Below, one piece after another: positions 1 to 9,493 of a DNA stretch of 44,982 nt; the first letter of the stretch is position 1; the number at the start of each line of letters is the position of its first letter. A model generated the notes under the pieces. It saw only the letters and a program-made list of their open reading frames with translations, had not been told where the DNA came from and did no database searches. Position numbers and translations under genes: made by a program. This DNA comes from Streptomyces sp. MS191 (lineage in GTDB: Bacteria; Actinomycetota; Actinomycetes; Streptomycetales; Streptomycetaceae), in assembly GCF_008042125.1 (NCBI RefSeq), contig NZ_RDBI01000016.1, forward strand, positions 4,640 to 49,621. The letters run 5' to 3'.

Positions 1-65
1 CCCCCTTGTGCCCGAAGCGCCTCCCGGGCCGGGGGAGGGCGGTGGCGGACGGGGGCGTCCGGTGA

Positions 66-1547
<1,482 letters not shown>

Positions 1548-1570
1548 GCCGTTCGCCCCTGCACGCGTCC

Positions 1571-1599
1571 GTGCCGTCCGGCCCCTGGCCGGACGGCAC
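1571..1599 (+). terminator. Terminator hairpin after the aminopeptidase gene
   Basis: A perfect 13-bp stem (GTGCCGTCCGGCC paired with GGCCGGACGGCAC) around a 3-nt loop starts 24 nt after the aminopeptidase stop. There is no long T-tract, which is usual for Streptomyces terminators. Confidence 0.75.
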
Positions 1600-1608
1600 G
1601 CACAGCCT

Positions 1609-1649
1609 CCCGGGTGGGTCGGTGAAGGACTGCCCCCGACCCACCCGGG
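1609..1649. terminator. Second hairpin between the converging genes
   Basis: A perfect 14-bp stem (CCCGGGTGGGTCGG paired with CCGACCCACCCGGG) with a 13-nt loop lies 19 nt beyond the stop of the minus-strand LolA-like gene. It probably terminates that gene and backs up the first hairpin. Confidence 0.65.
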
Positions 1650-1668
1650 CAACCAGGCCCGCGGTGCC

Positions 1669-2820
1669 CTACCGCCCCGCGTTCGCCGCGTCCACCAGGG
1701 CGTCCTGGGTGACCGCGCCGACGTAGACCTTGCCGTCGTCCGTCATCAGGGCGTTGACGAGCTTGGTCTTGAAGACCGTGCCCGAACCGAACTTCCCGGT
1801 GACCTTGTCGCCGAGGGCGTCGAGGAAGCCCTTGGCCTCCGCCGGGACCTCGGAGTCCTTGGGCGCCGGGGCGCCCGTGTCGAGCTTCGCGATCGTCGTC
1901 CAGCCCTCGCCGATCACGTTCGTGCCGCTGAGGTCCCCCAGGCCCGTGAGGTCCCCGAGGCCCTGCGGACCCTTGTCCTCGCCCTCCGGGAAGCCCTCCG
2001 TCACCTTCGCGCCCTTGGGCGCGGCGAAGGCGGAGGCGGCGGGCTTGCCGAAGTCGATCTTCGTGAAGCCCGCGTCGACGACGGGCTTGCCGCCCTCGGT
2101 CGAGGAGAGCGTGAACTTGAGGGGGGTGCCCGTGGCGGCGTCGACGGCCACCTTCACCGACTCGACCGTCGATCCGCTCTGCTTCGGCTTGACGACGAGC
2201 TGGTAGGCGTCACGGCCGGCCACCTTGGCCGTCCCGCCGACCGTGATCGACGTGGTGCCGTCGGCGGCCTTCAGGATCTCGTCCGCGAGCTCCTTGGGCG
2301 TGCTGGGCAGGTTCTCCGGCTTCTCCCCCGCCTTGTGGCCGCCCGTCTCGTGGCCGCCGTCCTTCGGGCCGCCGTCCTTCTCGTGGTACGCCTCGTTGGA
2401 CTTGCTGTCGTACGCCCAGACGTCGTCGCCGTCGTGGATCAGGCTGTACTCGTCCGAGCCGTCGAGCAGCGTCACCTTCTGCCGGTCCGGGCCGTCCGCC
2501 GCGAGGCGCAGCGTGTGCGTACCGGAGAAGAGCTCGGTGAGCCGTTCCTGCGGGTCGGCCGAGGAGGAGCCCCCGGCGCCGCCGGTCAGGCCCGCGAAGG
2601 ACGGCAGGCCGAGGTCCGTGCTGATCTTGAACGTGCCGGACAGTGCCTGGGTGTCCGACGCGGCGATCTTCTCGACGAGTTCCTGCGCCGTGATCTCCGG
2701 CAGGTCGGGGTCGCCCGACGCGGCCAGCGCCGGGACGAGGCCGATGGTCGCCGCGGCCACTGCGGCCACCGCGACCGGGACGACGTAGCGGCTCGCCCTG
2801 CGGTTTTCGTTCGGTGCCAT
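1669..2820 (-). CDS. LolA/RseB-like secreted protein
   Basis: This predicted exported protein of 383 residues has the lipoprotein-carrier-like (LolA/LppX/DUF2092) beta fold seen in many actinobacterial surface proteins. The start is the ATG at 2820 (MAPNENRR), preceded by GGAGG; an in-frame ATG 14 codons earlier lacks such a site. A signal segment (VVPVAVAAVAAATIG, cleavage near ALAAS) is followed by TAQELVEKIAASDTQALSGTF, the typical opening of the fold, in which a helix precedes strands that measure 'leakage' or lipid cargo. A Gly/His/Lys-rich loop (KDGGPKDGGHETGG) interrupts the middle. True Lol transport is unlikely in a Gram-positive, so a role in lipid or envelope sensing is an inference. 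Family assignment is good, function unknown. Confidence 0.8.
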   Translation of the reverse strand: MAPNENRRASRYVVPVAVAAVAAATIGLVPALAASGDPDLPEITAQELVEKIAASDTQALSGTFKISTDLGLPSFAGLTGGAGGSSSADPQERLTELFSGTHTLRLAADGPDRQKVTLLDGSDEYSLIHDGDDVWAYDSKSNEAYHEKDGGPKDGGHETGGHKAGEKPENLPSTPKELADEILKAADGTTSITVGGTAKVAGRDAYQLVVKPKQSGSTVESVKVAVDAATGTPLKFTLSSTEGGKPVVDAGFTKIDFGKPAASAFAAPKGAKVTEGFPEGEDKGPQGLGDLTGLGDLSGTNVIGEGWTTIAKLDTGAPAPKDSEVPAEAKGFLDALGDKVTGKFGSGTVFKTKLVNALMTDDGKVYVGAVTQDALVDAANAGR

Positions 2821-2937
2821 GGTCTGTCCTACCTCCGTGGTCGATGACATCCATCTGACCAAATCGGCGGGAGGGAATCGTCAGACTCCGGGCTCAACCT
2901 CACGTACTGCTACGGGATGACGGGACCCTGAGAGTCC

Positions 2938-3948
2938 CTAGCCCGCGCGGTGGACCACCGCGTCGCACAGCTCCTCCAGGGCCGCCTTCGCGTATCCCTC
3001 GGGCAGCGGCGCCAGCATGGCCCGTGCCTCCTCCGCGAACCGCACGGTGTCGCGGCGGGCCTGCTCCAGGGCGGGGTGGACCCGCAGCCGGCGCAGGGCC
3101 TCGGCGTGCCGTACGTCGTCGGTGAGGTCGCTGTCGAGGAGTTCGACGAGTTCCACGTCGTCCGGGCGCCCGTGCGCGGCGGCGGCGGCCCGTACGTGGA
3201 GCACGGGGAGGGTCGGGACGCCCTCCCTGAGGTCGGTACCGGGGGTCTTGCCGGACTCGTGGGAGTCGGAGGCGATGTCGAGGACGTCGTCGGCGAGCTG
3301 GAAGGCGACGCCGAGCCGCTCGCCGTACTGGGTGAGGATGTCGACGATGCCCTCGTCGGCGCCGGACATCATCGCGCCGAAACGGCAGGAGACGGCGACC
3401 AGCGAGCCGGTCTTGCCGCCGAGGACGTCGAGGTAGTGGTCGACGGGGTCGCGGTCGCCCTGCGGTCCGGCCGTCTCCAGGATCTGGCCGGTGACGAGCC
3501 GTTCGAACGCCTCGGCCTGGATGCGTACGGCCTCGGGTCCGAGATCCGCCAGGGTGTGCGAGGCGCGGGCGAAGAGGAAGTCACCCGTGAGGACGGCGAT
3601 CGAGTTGCCCCAGCGGCTGTTCGCGCTGTCGACGCCGCGGCGCACGTCCGCCTCGTCCATCACGTCGTCGTGGTACAGCGTGGCGAGGTGGGTGAGCTCG
3701 ACGACGACGGCCGAGGGCACGACACCCGGCGCGTAGGGGTCGCCGAACTGGGCGGCGAGCATCACGAGCAGCGGCCTGAAGCGCTTGCCCCCGGCCAGGA
3801 CGAGGTGCTGCGCGGCCTCCGTGATGAAGGGGATCTCGCTCTTGGTGGCGTCGAGGAGACCCGCCTCCACAGCCGCGAGTCCGGTCTGGACATCGGCTTC
3901 GAGAGCCTGGTCCCGCACGCTCAGCCCGAACGGCCCGACGACGGTCAC
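2938..3948 (-). CDS. Polyprenyl diphosphate synthase (trans-isoprenyl synthase)
   Basis: This enzyme elongates allylic diphosphates with isopentenyl diphosphate to a long polyprenyl chain, most likely the nonaprenyl-type tail of menaquinone. The start is GTG at 3948 (VTVVGPFGLS), because AGGAG sits 8 nt upstream and the 336-residue product matches the family; an ATG at 4020 would add 24 residues. Visible motifs are GGKRFRP, which binds the diphosphate, the first Asp-rich motif DDVMD at residues 94-98, and the second DDVLD near residue 220. The gene stands alone between the LolA-like gene and a divergent small ORF. The other quinone genes in this window (mqnA, mqnC, menG) support a menaquinone role, but chain length cannot be read from sequence by eye. 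Confidence 0.92.
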   Translation of the reverse strand: MTVVGPFGLSVRDQALEADVQTGLAAVEAGLLDATKSEIPFITEAAQHLVLAGGKRFRPLLVMLAAQFGDPYAPGVVPSAVVVELTHLATLYHDDVMDEADVRRGVDSANSRWGNSIAVLTGDFLFARASHTLADLGPEAVRIQAEAFERLVTGQILETAGPQGDRDPVDHYLDVLGGKTGSLVAVSCRFGAMMSGADEGIVDILTQYGERLGVAFQLADDVLDIASDSHESGKTPGTDLREGVPTLPVLHVRAAAAAHGRPDDVELVELLDSDLTDDVRHAEALRRLRVHPALEQARRDTVRFAEEARAMLAPLPEGYAKAALEELCDAVVHRAG

Positions 3949-4114
3949 GAGGGGGTCTCCTGTCTGCTGAAGCCTGCTGCCGATCACACGGATTGTCGAT
4001 GTGTCGCTGGATTCACTCAAGTCAGCGTATCCGGTCGCGTTTCGATCACCATGGGCGCCTTCCCGCCACCCCCGGTATGTTCGTGATCAGCTGATACGAC
4101 CGGGAGTGGGCGAT

Positions 4115-4555
4115 TTGTCTCGAACAACGATCGACGGTGAGACGAGCGGCGAGCAGCCGCCCGCCGGAGACGATCATGCCTCCTTCGGCCGACCGAGGGG
4201 GCTGCTGACGCTCTCGGGCCCCGAGGTCCGGGAGCGGCTCCCCTTCCTCGGCGCGCGGGCGGTCCTCGTCCCCTCCTTCGCCGCCGCAGCGGGGAACGGA
4301 GGCACGGGCCCGGACGCGGGTACCGCCGCGTCCGTCCCGGCGGCCCGCGGCGCCCTCGTCCACCTGTGTGGCCGGGGCCGGCAGCGGGGTTTCCCGGCCG
4401 CCGCCGTCGGCATGGCCTCCGGCCCGATCCGGTACGTCGCCGGGCGCCGTCACCTGGCCGGGCGCAGCCACGCCGCCGAGTTCGCCGTGGCCGCCGGCCG
4501 GGCCGGCGCCCCGGCCGCGCCGCACCACGCACCCCGTCCACTGAGGCAGCCGTGA
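4115..4555 (+). CDS. Small uncharacterised protein coupled to the CocE-type hydrolase
   Basis: I do not recognise this reading frame of about 146 residues. From about 4170 nearly every third codon position is G or C, as in real Streptomyces genes, and the stop codon overlaps the GAGG ribosome-binding site of the next gene, whose GTG lies 8 nt downstream; both features argue that it is translated. The best start is TTG at 4115 with GGGAG about 7 nt upstream; GTG at 4106 is possible but has no spaced site. The protein is rich in Ala, Gly and Arg, has one moderately hydrophobic stretch (LPFLGARAVLVPSFAAAA), and has no signal peptide or catalytic motif that I can see. The antisense frame 4046-4636 is a weaker candidate. 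Confidence 0.4.
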   Translation: MSRTTIDGETSGEQPPAGDDHASFGRPRGLLTLSGPEVRERLPFLGARAVLVPSFAAAAGNGGTGPDAGTAASVPAARGALVHLCGRGRQRGFPAAAVGMASGPIRYVAGRRHLAGRSHAAEFAVAAGRAGAPAAPHHAPRPLRQP

Positions 4556-4562
4556 GGTACCC

Positions 4563-6563
4563 GTGACGAAGATCCGCACCGAGTTCCCGTACGAGACCGT
4601 CCACGAGGACGTCCGCATCCCGCTGCCGGACGGCACCCGGCTCTACGCCCGGGTCTGGCGGCCGGTGACCGACGAGCCGGTCCCGGCCCTCCTGGAGTAC
4701 CTGCCGTACCGCCTGACGGACTGGACCGCGCCCCGGGACTGGCAGCGTCACCCCTGGTACGCCGGGCACGGCTACGCCTCGGTGCGGGTCGACGTGCGCG
4801 GCCACGGCAACAGCGAGGGGCTGCCGGGCGACGAGTACGACCCGGTGGAGCTGGCCGACGGGGTGGCCGTGGTGCACTGGCTGGCCGCTCAGGAGTGGTG
4901 CACGGGCCGGGTCGGCATGTTCGGGATCTCCTGGGGCGGCTTCAACTCGCTCCAGATCGCCGCGCTCGCCCCCGAGCCGCTGAAGGCGATCGTCACCGTC
5001 TGCTCGACCGACGACCGCTACGACAACGACGTCCACTACATGGGCGGCTCCGTCCTCGCCGTGGACATGCACGCCTGGGCCGCGACGATGCTCGCCTTCG
5101 TCTGCCGGCCCCCGGACCCGCGCTACGCCGGCGAGGAGTGGCGCGCGCTGTGGCTCCGGCGGCTGGCGGCCGTGGAGCCGCTCGTGCACACCTGGCTGTC
5201 CCACCAGACCCGCGACGACTACTGGAGGCACGGCAGCGTCTGCGAGGACTACGGGGCGATCCGCGCGGCCGTCCTCGCCGTGGGCGGCTGGCACGACCCG
5301 TACCGGGACACCGTGCTGCGGCTGACCGAGCACCTGCCCCAGGACCGCGTCCGCGGGATCATCGGGCCCTGGTCGCACCAGTACCCCGACCGCGGCCTGC
5401 CGCCCGGACCCGCGATCGGCTTCCTGCAGGAGACCCTGCGCTGGTGGGACCACCATCTGAAGGGCGTCGAGAACGACGTGATGGCCGAGCCGATGCTGCG
5501 CTCGTGGATCAGCGGGTCGCACCCGCCGGCGACCGTCTACGGGGAGCTGCCGGGCCGCTGGGTCGCCGACCCCGCCTGGCCGTCGCCGAACGTCACCCCG
5601 GTCACCTACGCCTTCCAGGGCGCGCCGGTCGTGGTCGACTCCCCGCAGCAGACCGGGCTGGACGCCGGCCGCTTCTTCCCGTTCGGCAACGACGCCGACC
5701 TGCCGCCCGACCAGCGCGAGGAGGACGCCCGCTCGGCGTGCTTCGACTTCACCGTCCCGCCGGACGGCGGCCCGGTCGAGGTCCTGGGCCGGCCGCGGGT
5801 GAGTCTGTCGCTGCGCACCACCGCGCCGACCGGGCAGGTGATCGCCCGGCTGTGCGACGTCGCCCCGGACGGCTCCTCGACGCTGGTGACCCGCGGGGTG
5901 CTGAACCTGTCCGCCCGCTACGGCCGCGACCGCGCGGTGGAGTCGCAGGTCGACGAGAGCGAGGACGTCGTCTTCGAACTGAACGGAATCGGCCACGCCT
6001 TCTCGCCGGGGCACCGGGTGCGGCTCGCGGTCTCCTCCGCGTACTGGCCGTGGATCTGGCCGCAGCCCGACGCGGCGGGCTTCACCCTCGATCCCGTCGC
6101 CTCGCACCTGACGCTGCCGGTCCGCCGGCCCGCCGAGGACGCGGTCGAGTGGGAGGAGCCGGAGCAGTCCCCGCCGCTGGGGGTCAGCTTCCCGGCGACG
6201 CTGGAGGAGCCCCGGCCGGAGCGGCTGGTGGTGCGGGACGTGGCGAAGGGCGAGTGGCGTCTGGAGGTCGACCCCCGGTACGGCGGCACGCGGGTCTATC
6301 CGGACGGCCTCGAATTCACCGAGGACGCGCGGGAGACGTACACGATCGTCGAGGACGACCCGTTGTCGGCGCACAGCCGCTCGGACTGGTCGATCCGGCT
6401 GCACCGGCCGGAGTCGGCCTGGGACGTCACGATCGAGACGCGTTCGGAGATCGGCTGCGACGCGGACGCATTCCTGACGTCGAACGAGGTGGTGTGCAAG
6501 GAAGGCGGCGAAGTGGTCTTCCACCGGACGTGGGAGAAGCGCATTCCGCGAACGGCGGGGTGA
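4563..6563 (+). CDS. CocE/NonD-family hydrolase (X-Pro dipeptidyl-peptidase S15 type)
   Basis: This is a cytoplasmic serine hydrolase of 666 residues. The N-terminal alpha/beta-hydrolase domain has nucleophile Ser123 (GISWGG), Asp245 (GGWHDPY) and His272 (GPWSH), the spacing of the cocaine-esterase/X-Pro-peptidase triad. A helical cap sits between, and a C-terminal jelly-roll domain (from about 360, FDFTVPPDGGPVEVLGRP onward) is also typical. It starts with GTG, with GAGG provided by the stop region of the preceding small ORF, so the two genes are probably translationally coupled. The family cleaves esters, amides or X-Pro peptides, and sequence alone does not give the substrate. A strong hairpin follows at 6588. 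Confidence 0.9.
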   Translation: MTKIRTEFPYETVHEDVRIPLPDGTRLYARVWRPVTDEPVPALLEYLPYRLTDWTAPRDWQRHPWYAGHGYASVRVDVRGHGNSEGLPGDEYDPVELADGVAVVHWLAAQEWCTGRVGMFGISWGGFNSLQIAALAPEPLKAIVTVCSTDDRYDNDVHYMGGSVLAVDMHAWAATMLAFVCRPPDPRYAGEEWRALWLRRLAAVEPLVHTWLSHQTRDDYWRHGSVCEDYGAIRAAVLAVGGWHDPYRDTVLRLTEHLPQDRVRGIIGPWSHQYPDRGLPPGPAIGFLQETLRWWDHHLKGVENDVMAEPMLRSWISGSHPPATVYGELPGRWVADPAWPSPNVTPVTYAFQGAPVVVDSPQQTGLDAGRFFPFGNDADLPPDQREEDARSACFDFTVPPDGGPVEVLGRPRVSLSLRTTAPTGQVIARLCDVAPDGSSTLVTRGVLNLSARYGRDRAVESQVDESEDVVFELNGIGHAFSPGHRVRLAVSSAYWPWIWPQPDAAGFTLDPVASHLTLPVRRPAEDAVEWEEPEQSPPLGVSFPATLEEPRPERLVVRDVAKGEWRLEVDPRYGGTRVYPDGLEFTEDARETYTIVEDDPLSAHSRSDWSIRLHRPESAWDVTIETRSEIGCDADAFLTSNEVVCKEGGEVVFHRTWEKRIPRTAG

Positions 6564-6587
6564 ATTCCGTCTGTACGGAGAAAAGGG

Positions 6588-6620
6588 GAGGCCCGCATTC
6601 CTTGCGGAAATGCGGGCCTC
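6588..6620. terminator. Bidirectional terminator hairpin
   Basis: A perfect 12-bp stem (GAGGCCCGCATT paired with AATGCGGGCCTC) with a 9-nt loop lies between two converging genes: 25 nt after the CocE-type gene and 18 nt after the LAXTG protein gene. It can serve both strands. Confidence 0.8.
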
Positions 6621-6637
6621 GTCCGTCGGTGTGCGGG

Positions 6638-7906
6638 TCAGGCCTGCGAACCGGCCTTGCGACGGCGGACGACGAACATCGCGCCGGCGCCGAGCGCGAC
6701 GGCCGCGGCGCCCGTGAGGGCGATCTGCGGGACGGCGTCGTTCGAGCCGGTCCTGGCGAGCGAACCGGTGGTGCCGGTGGTGCCCGTGCCGTCGACCGGG
6801 GTGGTGGAGGTGCCGCCCTGGCCGGTGGTGTTCGTGTTGCCGCCGCCGGAGGTGCCCGGGGTGGGCTTCTTCGGCTTGGCGGCGATGTCGAACTCGAAGA
6901 TGGCGGGCGCCGAGACGCCGCAGGACCCGTCCGCGTCGTCGTAGGCGCCGATGGCGAACAGGAGGCCCTCGCCGGCCGGGGCCTTGGCGTCGACCGTCAG
7001 CTTGAACTTGAGGTCGGTGCGGGTCCCGGGCTTCAGGGTGCCGAGGTTGATGCCCTCGGACTCGTCGATGGACTGCCACTTCGGGCTCGCGGCCGTGGAC
7101 CACTTCAGGTCCAGGTACTTGTCCAGCGGGCCGAAGGTCTTGTTGTCGAAGCCGGTGACGAAGGCGTCCACGATCGCCTCGTCCGCGACCTTCTTCGTCC
7201 CGTTGGTGACCTTGAGGGTGTAGTAGGCGGAGGTGCCGGCGACGACCTTCTCCGGGCCGGTGAGCACAGCCGTGAAGGCGCGGTCCTCGAGGCACTCGCC
7301 GGCGCCCTCCTCGGCGTCGGCGAGCGCCTTCCTGGCCTCGTCGAGGGCCTTGCGGGCGTCCTCCTTGGCCTTCTGGACCCTGGCGAGCTCCTGCGAGCCG
7401 GCGACCCGGGCGTCGTGGACTGCCGTATTCGCGGCGGCGACGGTCGCGTCGGCGGTCACCTTGGCGGTGGCGGCGGTCTGGGCGGTCGCCTTGGCCTCGT
7501 CGAGGACGAGCTGGGCGGCGGCCTTCTCCTCGTCGGTGACGGCGGCGTCGAGCTTGGCCTGGGCGTCCACGACGGCCTGGTCGGCCTTCGTCTTGTCCTC
7601 GGCGGCCTTCTCGGCGGCCTTCTTGGCCGCGTCGTAGGCGATCGCGGCGGGGTGCGTGCCGCCGGTCTCCAGCGTCTTCAGCAGCGCCTCGAAGGTCTTC
7701 TGGGCCTCGGACTCGGCGATGACGGAGGCGTCGTACGCCTTCTGCGCCACGGCGACCGCGAGCTTGAGCTGCTCGATGGTCGGCTTCTGGTTCCGGGTCT
7801 GCGCGGCCGGCTTCGTGTCGGCGAACGCGGGCGCGGCGGACAGGAGCACGACCGGCGTGGTCACGGCGGCGGCCACGGCGGTGGCGAGTATGCGACGGAT
7901 CTTCAA
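6638..7906 (-). CDS. LAXTG sortase-anchored surface protein with long Ala-rich coiled coil
   Basis: This predicted cell-wall-anchored protein of 422 residues has, in order: a Sec signal (LKIRRILATAVAAAV, cleavage after APAFA), an Ala/Lys/Glu-rich helix of about 150 residues likely to form a coiled coil (AQKAYDASVIAESEAQ and similar heptads), a beta domain resembling DUF11-type repeats (TAVLTGPEKVVAGTSAYYTLKVTNG), a Gly/Thr linker, LARTG at residues 383-387, a hydrophobic span and the tail RRRKAGSQA. LAXTG is the signal for class E sortases of Streptomyces. The start is TTG at 7906 (AAAGGG 6 nt upstream); no ATG or GTG preserves the signal peptide. Function beyond surface display is unknown. 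It is divergent from fahA across 288 nt. Confidence 0.85.
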   Translation of the reverse strand: MKIRRILATAVAAAVTTPVVLLSAAPAFADTKPAAQTRNQKPTIEQLKLAVAVAQKAYDASVIAESEAQKTFEALLKTLETGGTHPAAIAYDAAKKAAEKAAEDKTKADQAVVDAQAKLDAAVTDEEKAAAQLVLDEAKATAQTAATAKVTADATVAAANTAVHDARVAGSQELARVQKAKEDARKALDEARKALADAEEGAGECLEDRAFTAVLTGPEKVVAGTSAYYTLKVTNGTKKVADEAIVDAFVTGFDNKTFGPLDKYLDLKWSTAASPKWQSIDESEGINLGTLKPGTRTDLKFKLTVDAKAPAGEGLLFAIGAYDDADGSCGVSAPAIFEFDIAAKPKKPTPGTSGGGNTNTTGQGGTSTTPVDGTGTTGTTGSLARTGSNDAVPQIALTGAAAVALGAGAMFVVRRRKAGSQA

Positions 7907-8194
7907 GTCGGACCCTTTTTCTGGTTCTGGGTGAAGAAGAAAGAAATGGGGGGTCGCGCCCGCGGAGATGACACGCGGCACGACGTAGCAGTGATCGTAT
8001 GACCCGAATATGGCCGCGGAATAGGGGGAATTGAGGGCCGCCGGATGCACAGCCACCCCACAGGACGCATAAAGCACCTGAACATGGACAGTTGTGCACG
8101 GAGGCCCCACTTTTTGTGTGACCCATGTCATCTGCGTCGCGCCGCCCGACCCGTAACGTGTCCCCCACACCCGTGGAAAGCGAGGCAAGCACCG

Positions 8195-9430
8195 ATGCCC
8201 GAGCAGTCCCCGCTCGACCTGGCCGAGGGCGATCCCTTCGGCCCGCACAACCTTCCGTACGGCGTCTTCTCGACCGCCGACGAGCCCAGCCGGCGGAGGG
8301 TCGGCGTCCGCATCGGCGGGCATGTCCTCGACGCGGGGGCCGCGGCACACGCGCTCGGCTCCCCCTATGCCGCACTGCTCGCGCGGCCCAGCCTCAACCC
8401 GCTGCTCGCCGCCGGGCGGACCGCCTGGCGCGACGTGCGCAGGGCGCTGACCGCGTGGGTGACCGTACCCGCGCACCGGCCGGACATAGAGCCGCTGCTG
8501 CACCCGCTGGGCGCGGTCACGATGCACCTGCCGTTCGAGGTCGCGGACTACGTCGACTTCTACGCGAGCGAGCACCACGCCACGAACGTGGGGCACATCT
8601 TCCGTCCGGACGGTGAGCCGCTCACGCCCAACTGGAAGCACCTGCCCATCGGCTACCACGGGCGCGCGGGCACGGTCGTGGTCTCCGGCACCGACGTGGT
8701 GCGGCCCTCGGGGCAGCGCAAGGCGCCGACCGACCCGGCGCCGGTCTTCGGCCCGTCGGTGAAGCTGGACATCGAGGCGGAGGTCGGCTTCGTCGTCGGC
8801 ACCCCGTCCACGCTGGGCACGCCGGTGGCGCTCGGGGACTTCCGCGAGCACGTCTTCGGCCTGACCCTGCTCAACGACTGGTCGGCGCGTGACATCCAGG
8901 CCTGGGAGTACGTGCCGCTCGGCCCGTTCCTCGGCAAGTCGTTCACCACGTCGGTCTCGGCGTGGGTGACGCCCCTGGAGGCCCTGGACGCGGCCCGGGT
9001 CGCCCCGCCGGCGCGCGACTTCGACCTGCTGCCCTACCTGGAGGACGCGGCCGACGAGGAGCCGGGCGGCTTCGACCTGCGGATCACCGTGCGGATCAAC
9101 GGTGAGGTGGTCTCCGAGCCGCCGTTCTCGACGATGTACTGGACGGCCGCGCAGCAGCTGGCCCACATGACGGTGAACGGCGCCTCGCTGCGGACCGGCG
9201 ACCTCTACGGCTCCGGCACGGTCTCGGGACCCGAGGTGCACCAGCGGGGCTCCCTGCTGGAGCTGACCTGGAACGGGCGCGACGCGCTCGAGCTGTCCAC
9301 CGGCAAGCGGACGTTCCTGGAGGACGGCGACGAGGTCACCCTGACCGCCTGGGCGCCGGGTCCGGACGGCACCCAGGTCGGCCTGGGCGAGGTGACGGGC
9401 CGGATCGTTCCGGCGCCCGCCACCTCCTGA
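8195..9430 (+). CDS. fahA: Fumarylacetoacetase
   Basis: This is the last enzyme of tyrosine/phenylalanine (homogentisate) degradation, cleaving fumarylacetoacetate to fumarate and acetoacetate in the cytoplasm. Its 411 residues match the family's length of about 410-420. Hallmarks are an N-terminal SH3-like domain, then DFYASEHHATNVG (metal-binding Asp and catalytic His), PIGYHGRAG, the metal-binding Glu pair in KLDIEAEVGFVVG, and LLNDWSARDIQAWEY with its metal-binding Asp. The start is ATG at 8195 with GAGG about 10 nt upstream; upstream in-frame ATGs fall in non-coding leader. No other tyrosine-degradation gene is adjacent. A small dyad TGAC-4 nt-GTCA at 8119-8130 lies in the shared upstream region and could be an operator. 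Confidence 0.96.
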   Translation: MPEQSPLDLAEGDPFGPHNLPYGVFSTADEPSRRRVGVRIGGHVLDAGAAAHALGSPYAALLARPSLNPLLAAGRTAWRDVRRALTAWVTVPAHRPDIEPLLHPLGAVTMHLPFEVADYVDFYASEHHATNVGHIFRPDGEPLTPNWKHLPIGYHGRAGTVVVSGTDVVRPSGQRKAPTDPAPVFGPSVKLDIEAEVGFVVGTPSTLGTPVALGDFREHVFGLTLLNDWSARDIQAWEYVPLGPFLGKSFTTSVSAWVTPLEALDAARVAPPARDFDLLPYLEDAADEEPGGFDLRITVRINGEVVSEPPFSTMYWTAAQQLAHMTVNGASLRTGDLYGSGTVSGPEVHQRGSLLELTWNGRDALELSTGKRTFLEDGDEVTLTAWAPGPDGTQVGLGEVTGRIVPAPATS

Positions 9431-9450
9431 CACCCGCCGGGACGGCGGGC

Positions 9451-9477
9451 CCGGGGCCCGAGGGCCTCGGGCCCCGG
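9451..9477. terminator. Palindromic terminator between fahA and the dioxygenase gene
   Basis: CCGGGGCCCGAGG at 9451-9463 is an exact reverse complement of 9465-9477, separated by a single base, so in RNA the tip must open to form the loop. A smaller CCCGCC/GGCGGG hairpin precedes it. It sits between two converging genes and probably terminates both. Confidence 0.7.
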
Positions 9478-9493
9478 CGGTCCCGGACGGGAC

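Noticed and set aside
4046..4636. Minus-strand ORF of about 196 codons opposite the small gene before the CocE-type hydrolase
   Set aside because: It runs into the hydrolase coding sequence, has poor third-position bias and no proper start context; the plus-strand frame is better supported.
4017..8375. Very long minus-strand open frame (over 1400 codons) opposite the CocE-type and LAXTG genes
   Set aside because: It is an Arg/Gly/Pro-rich mirror of well-supported genes on other frames, with no domain and wrong third-position bias.
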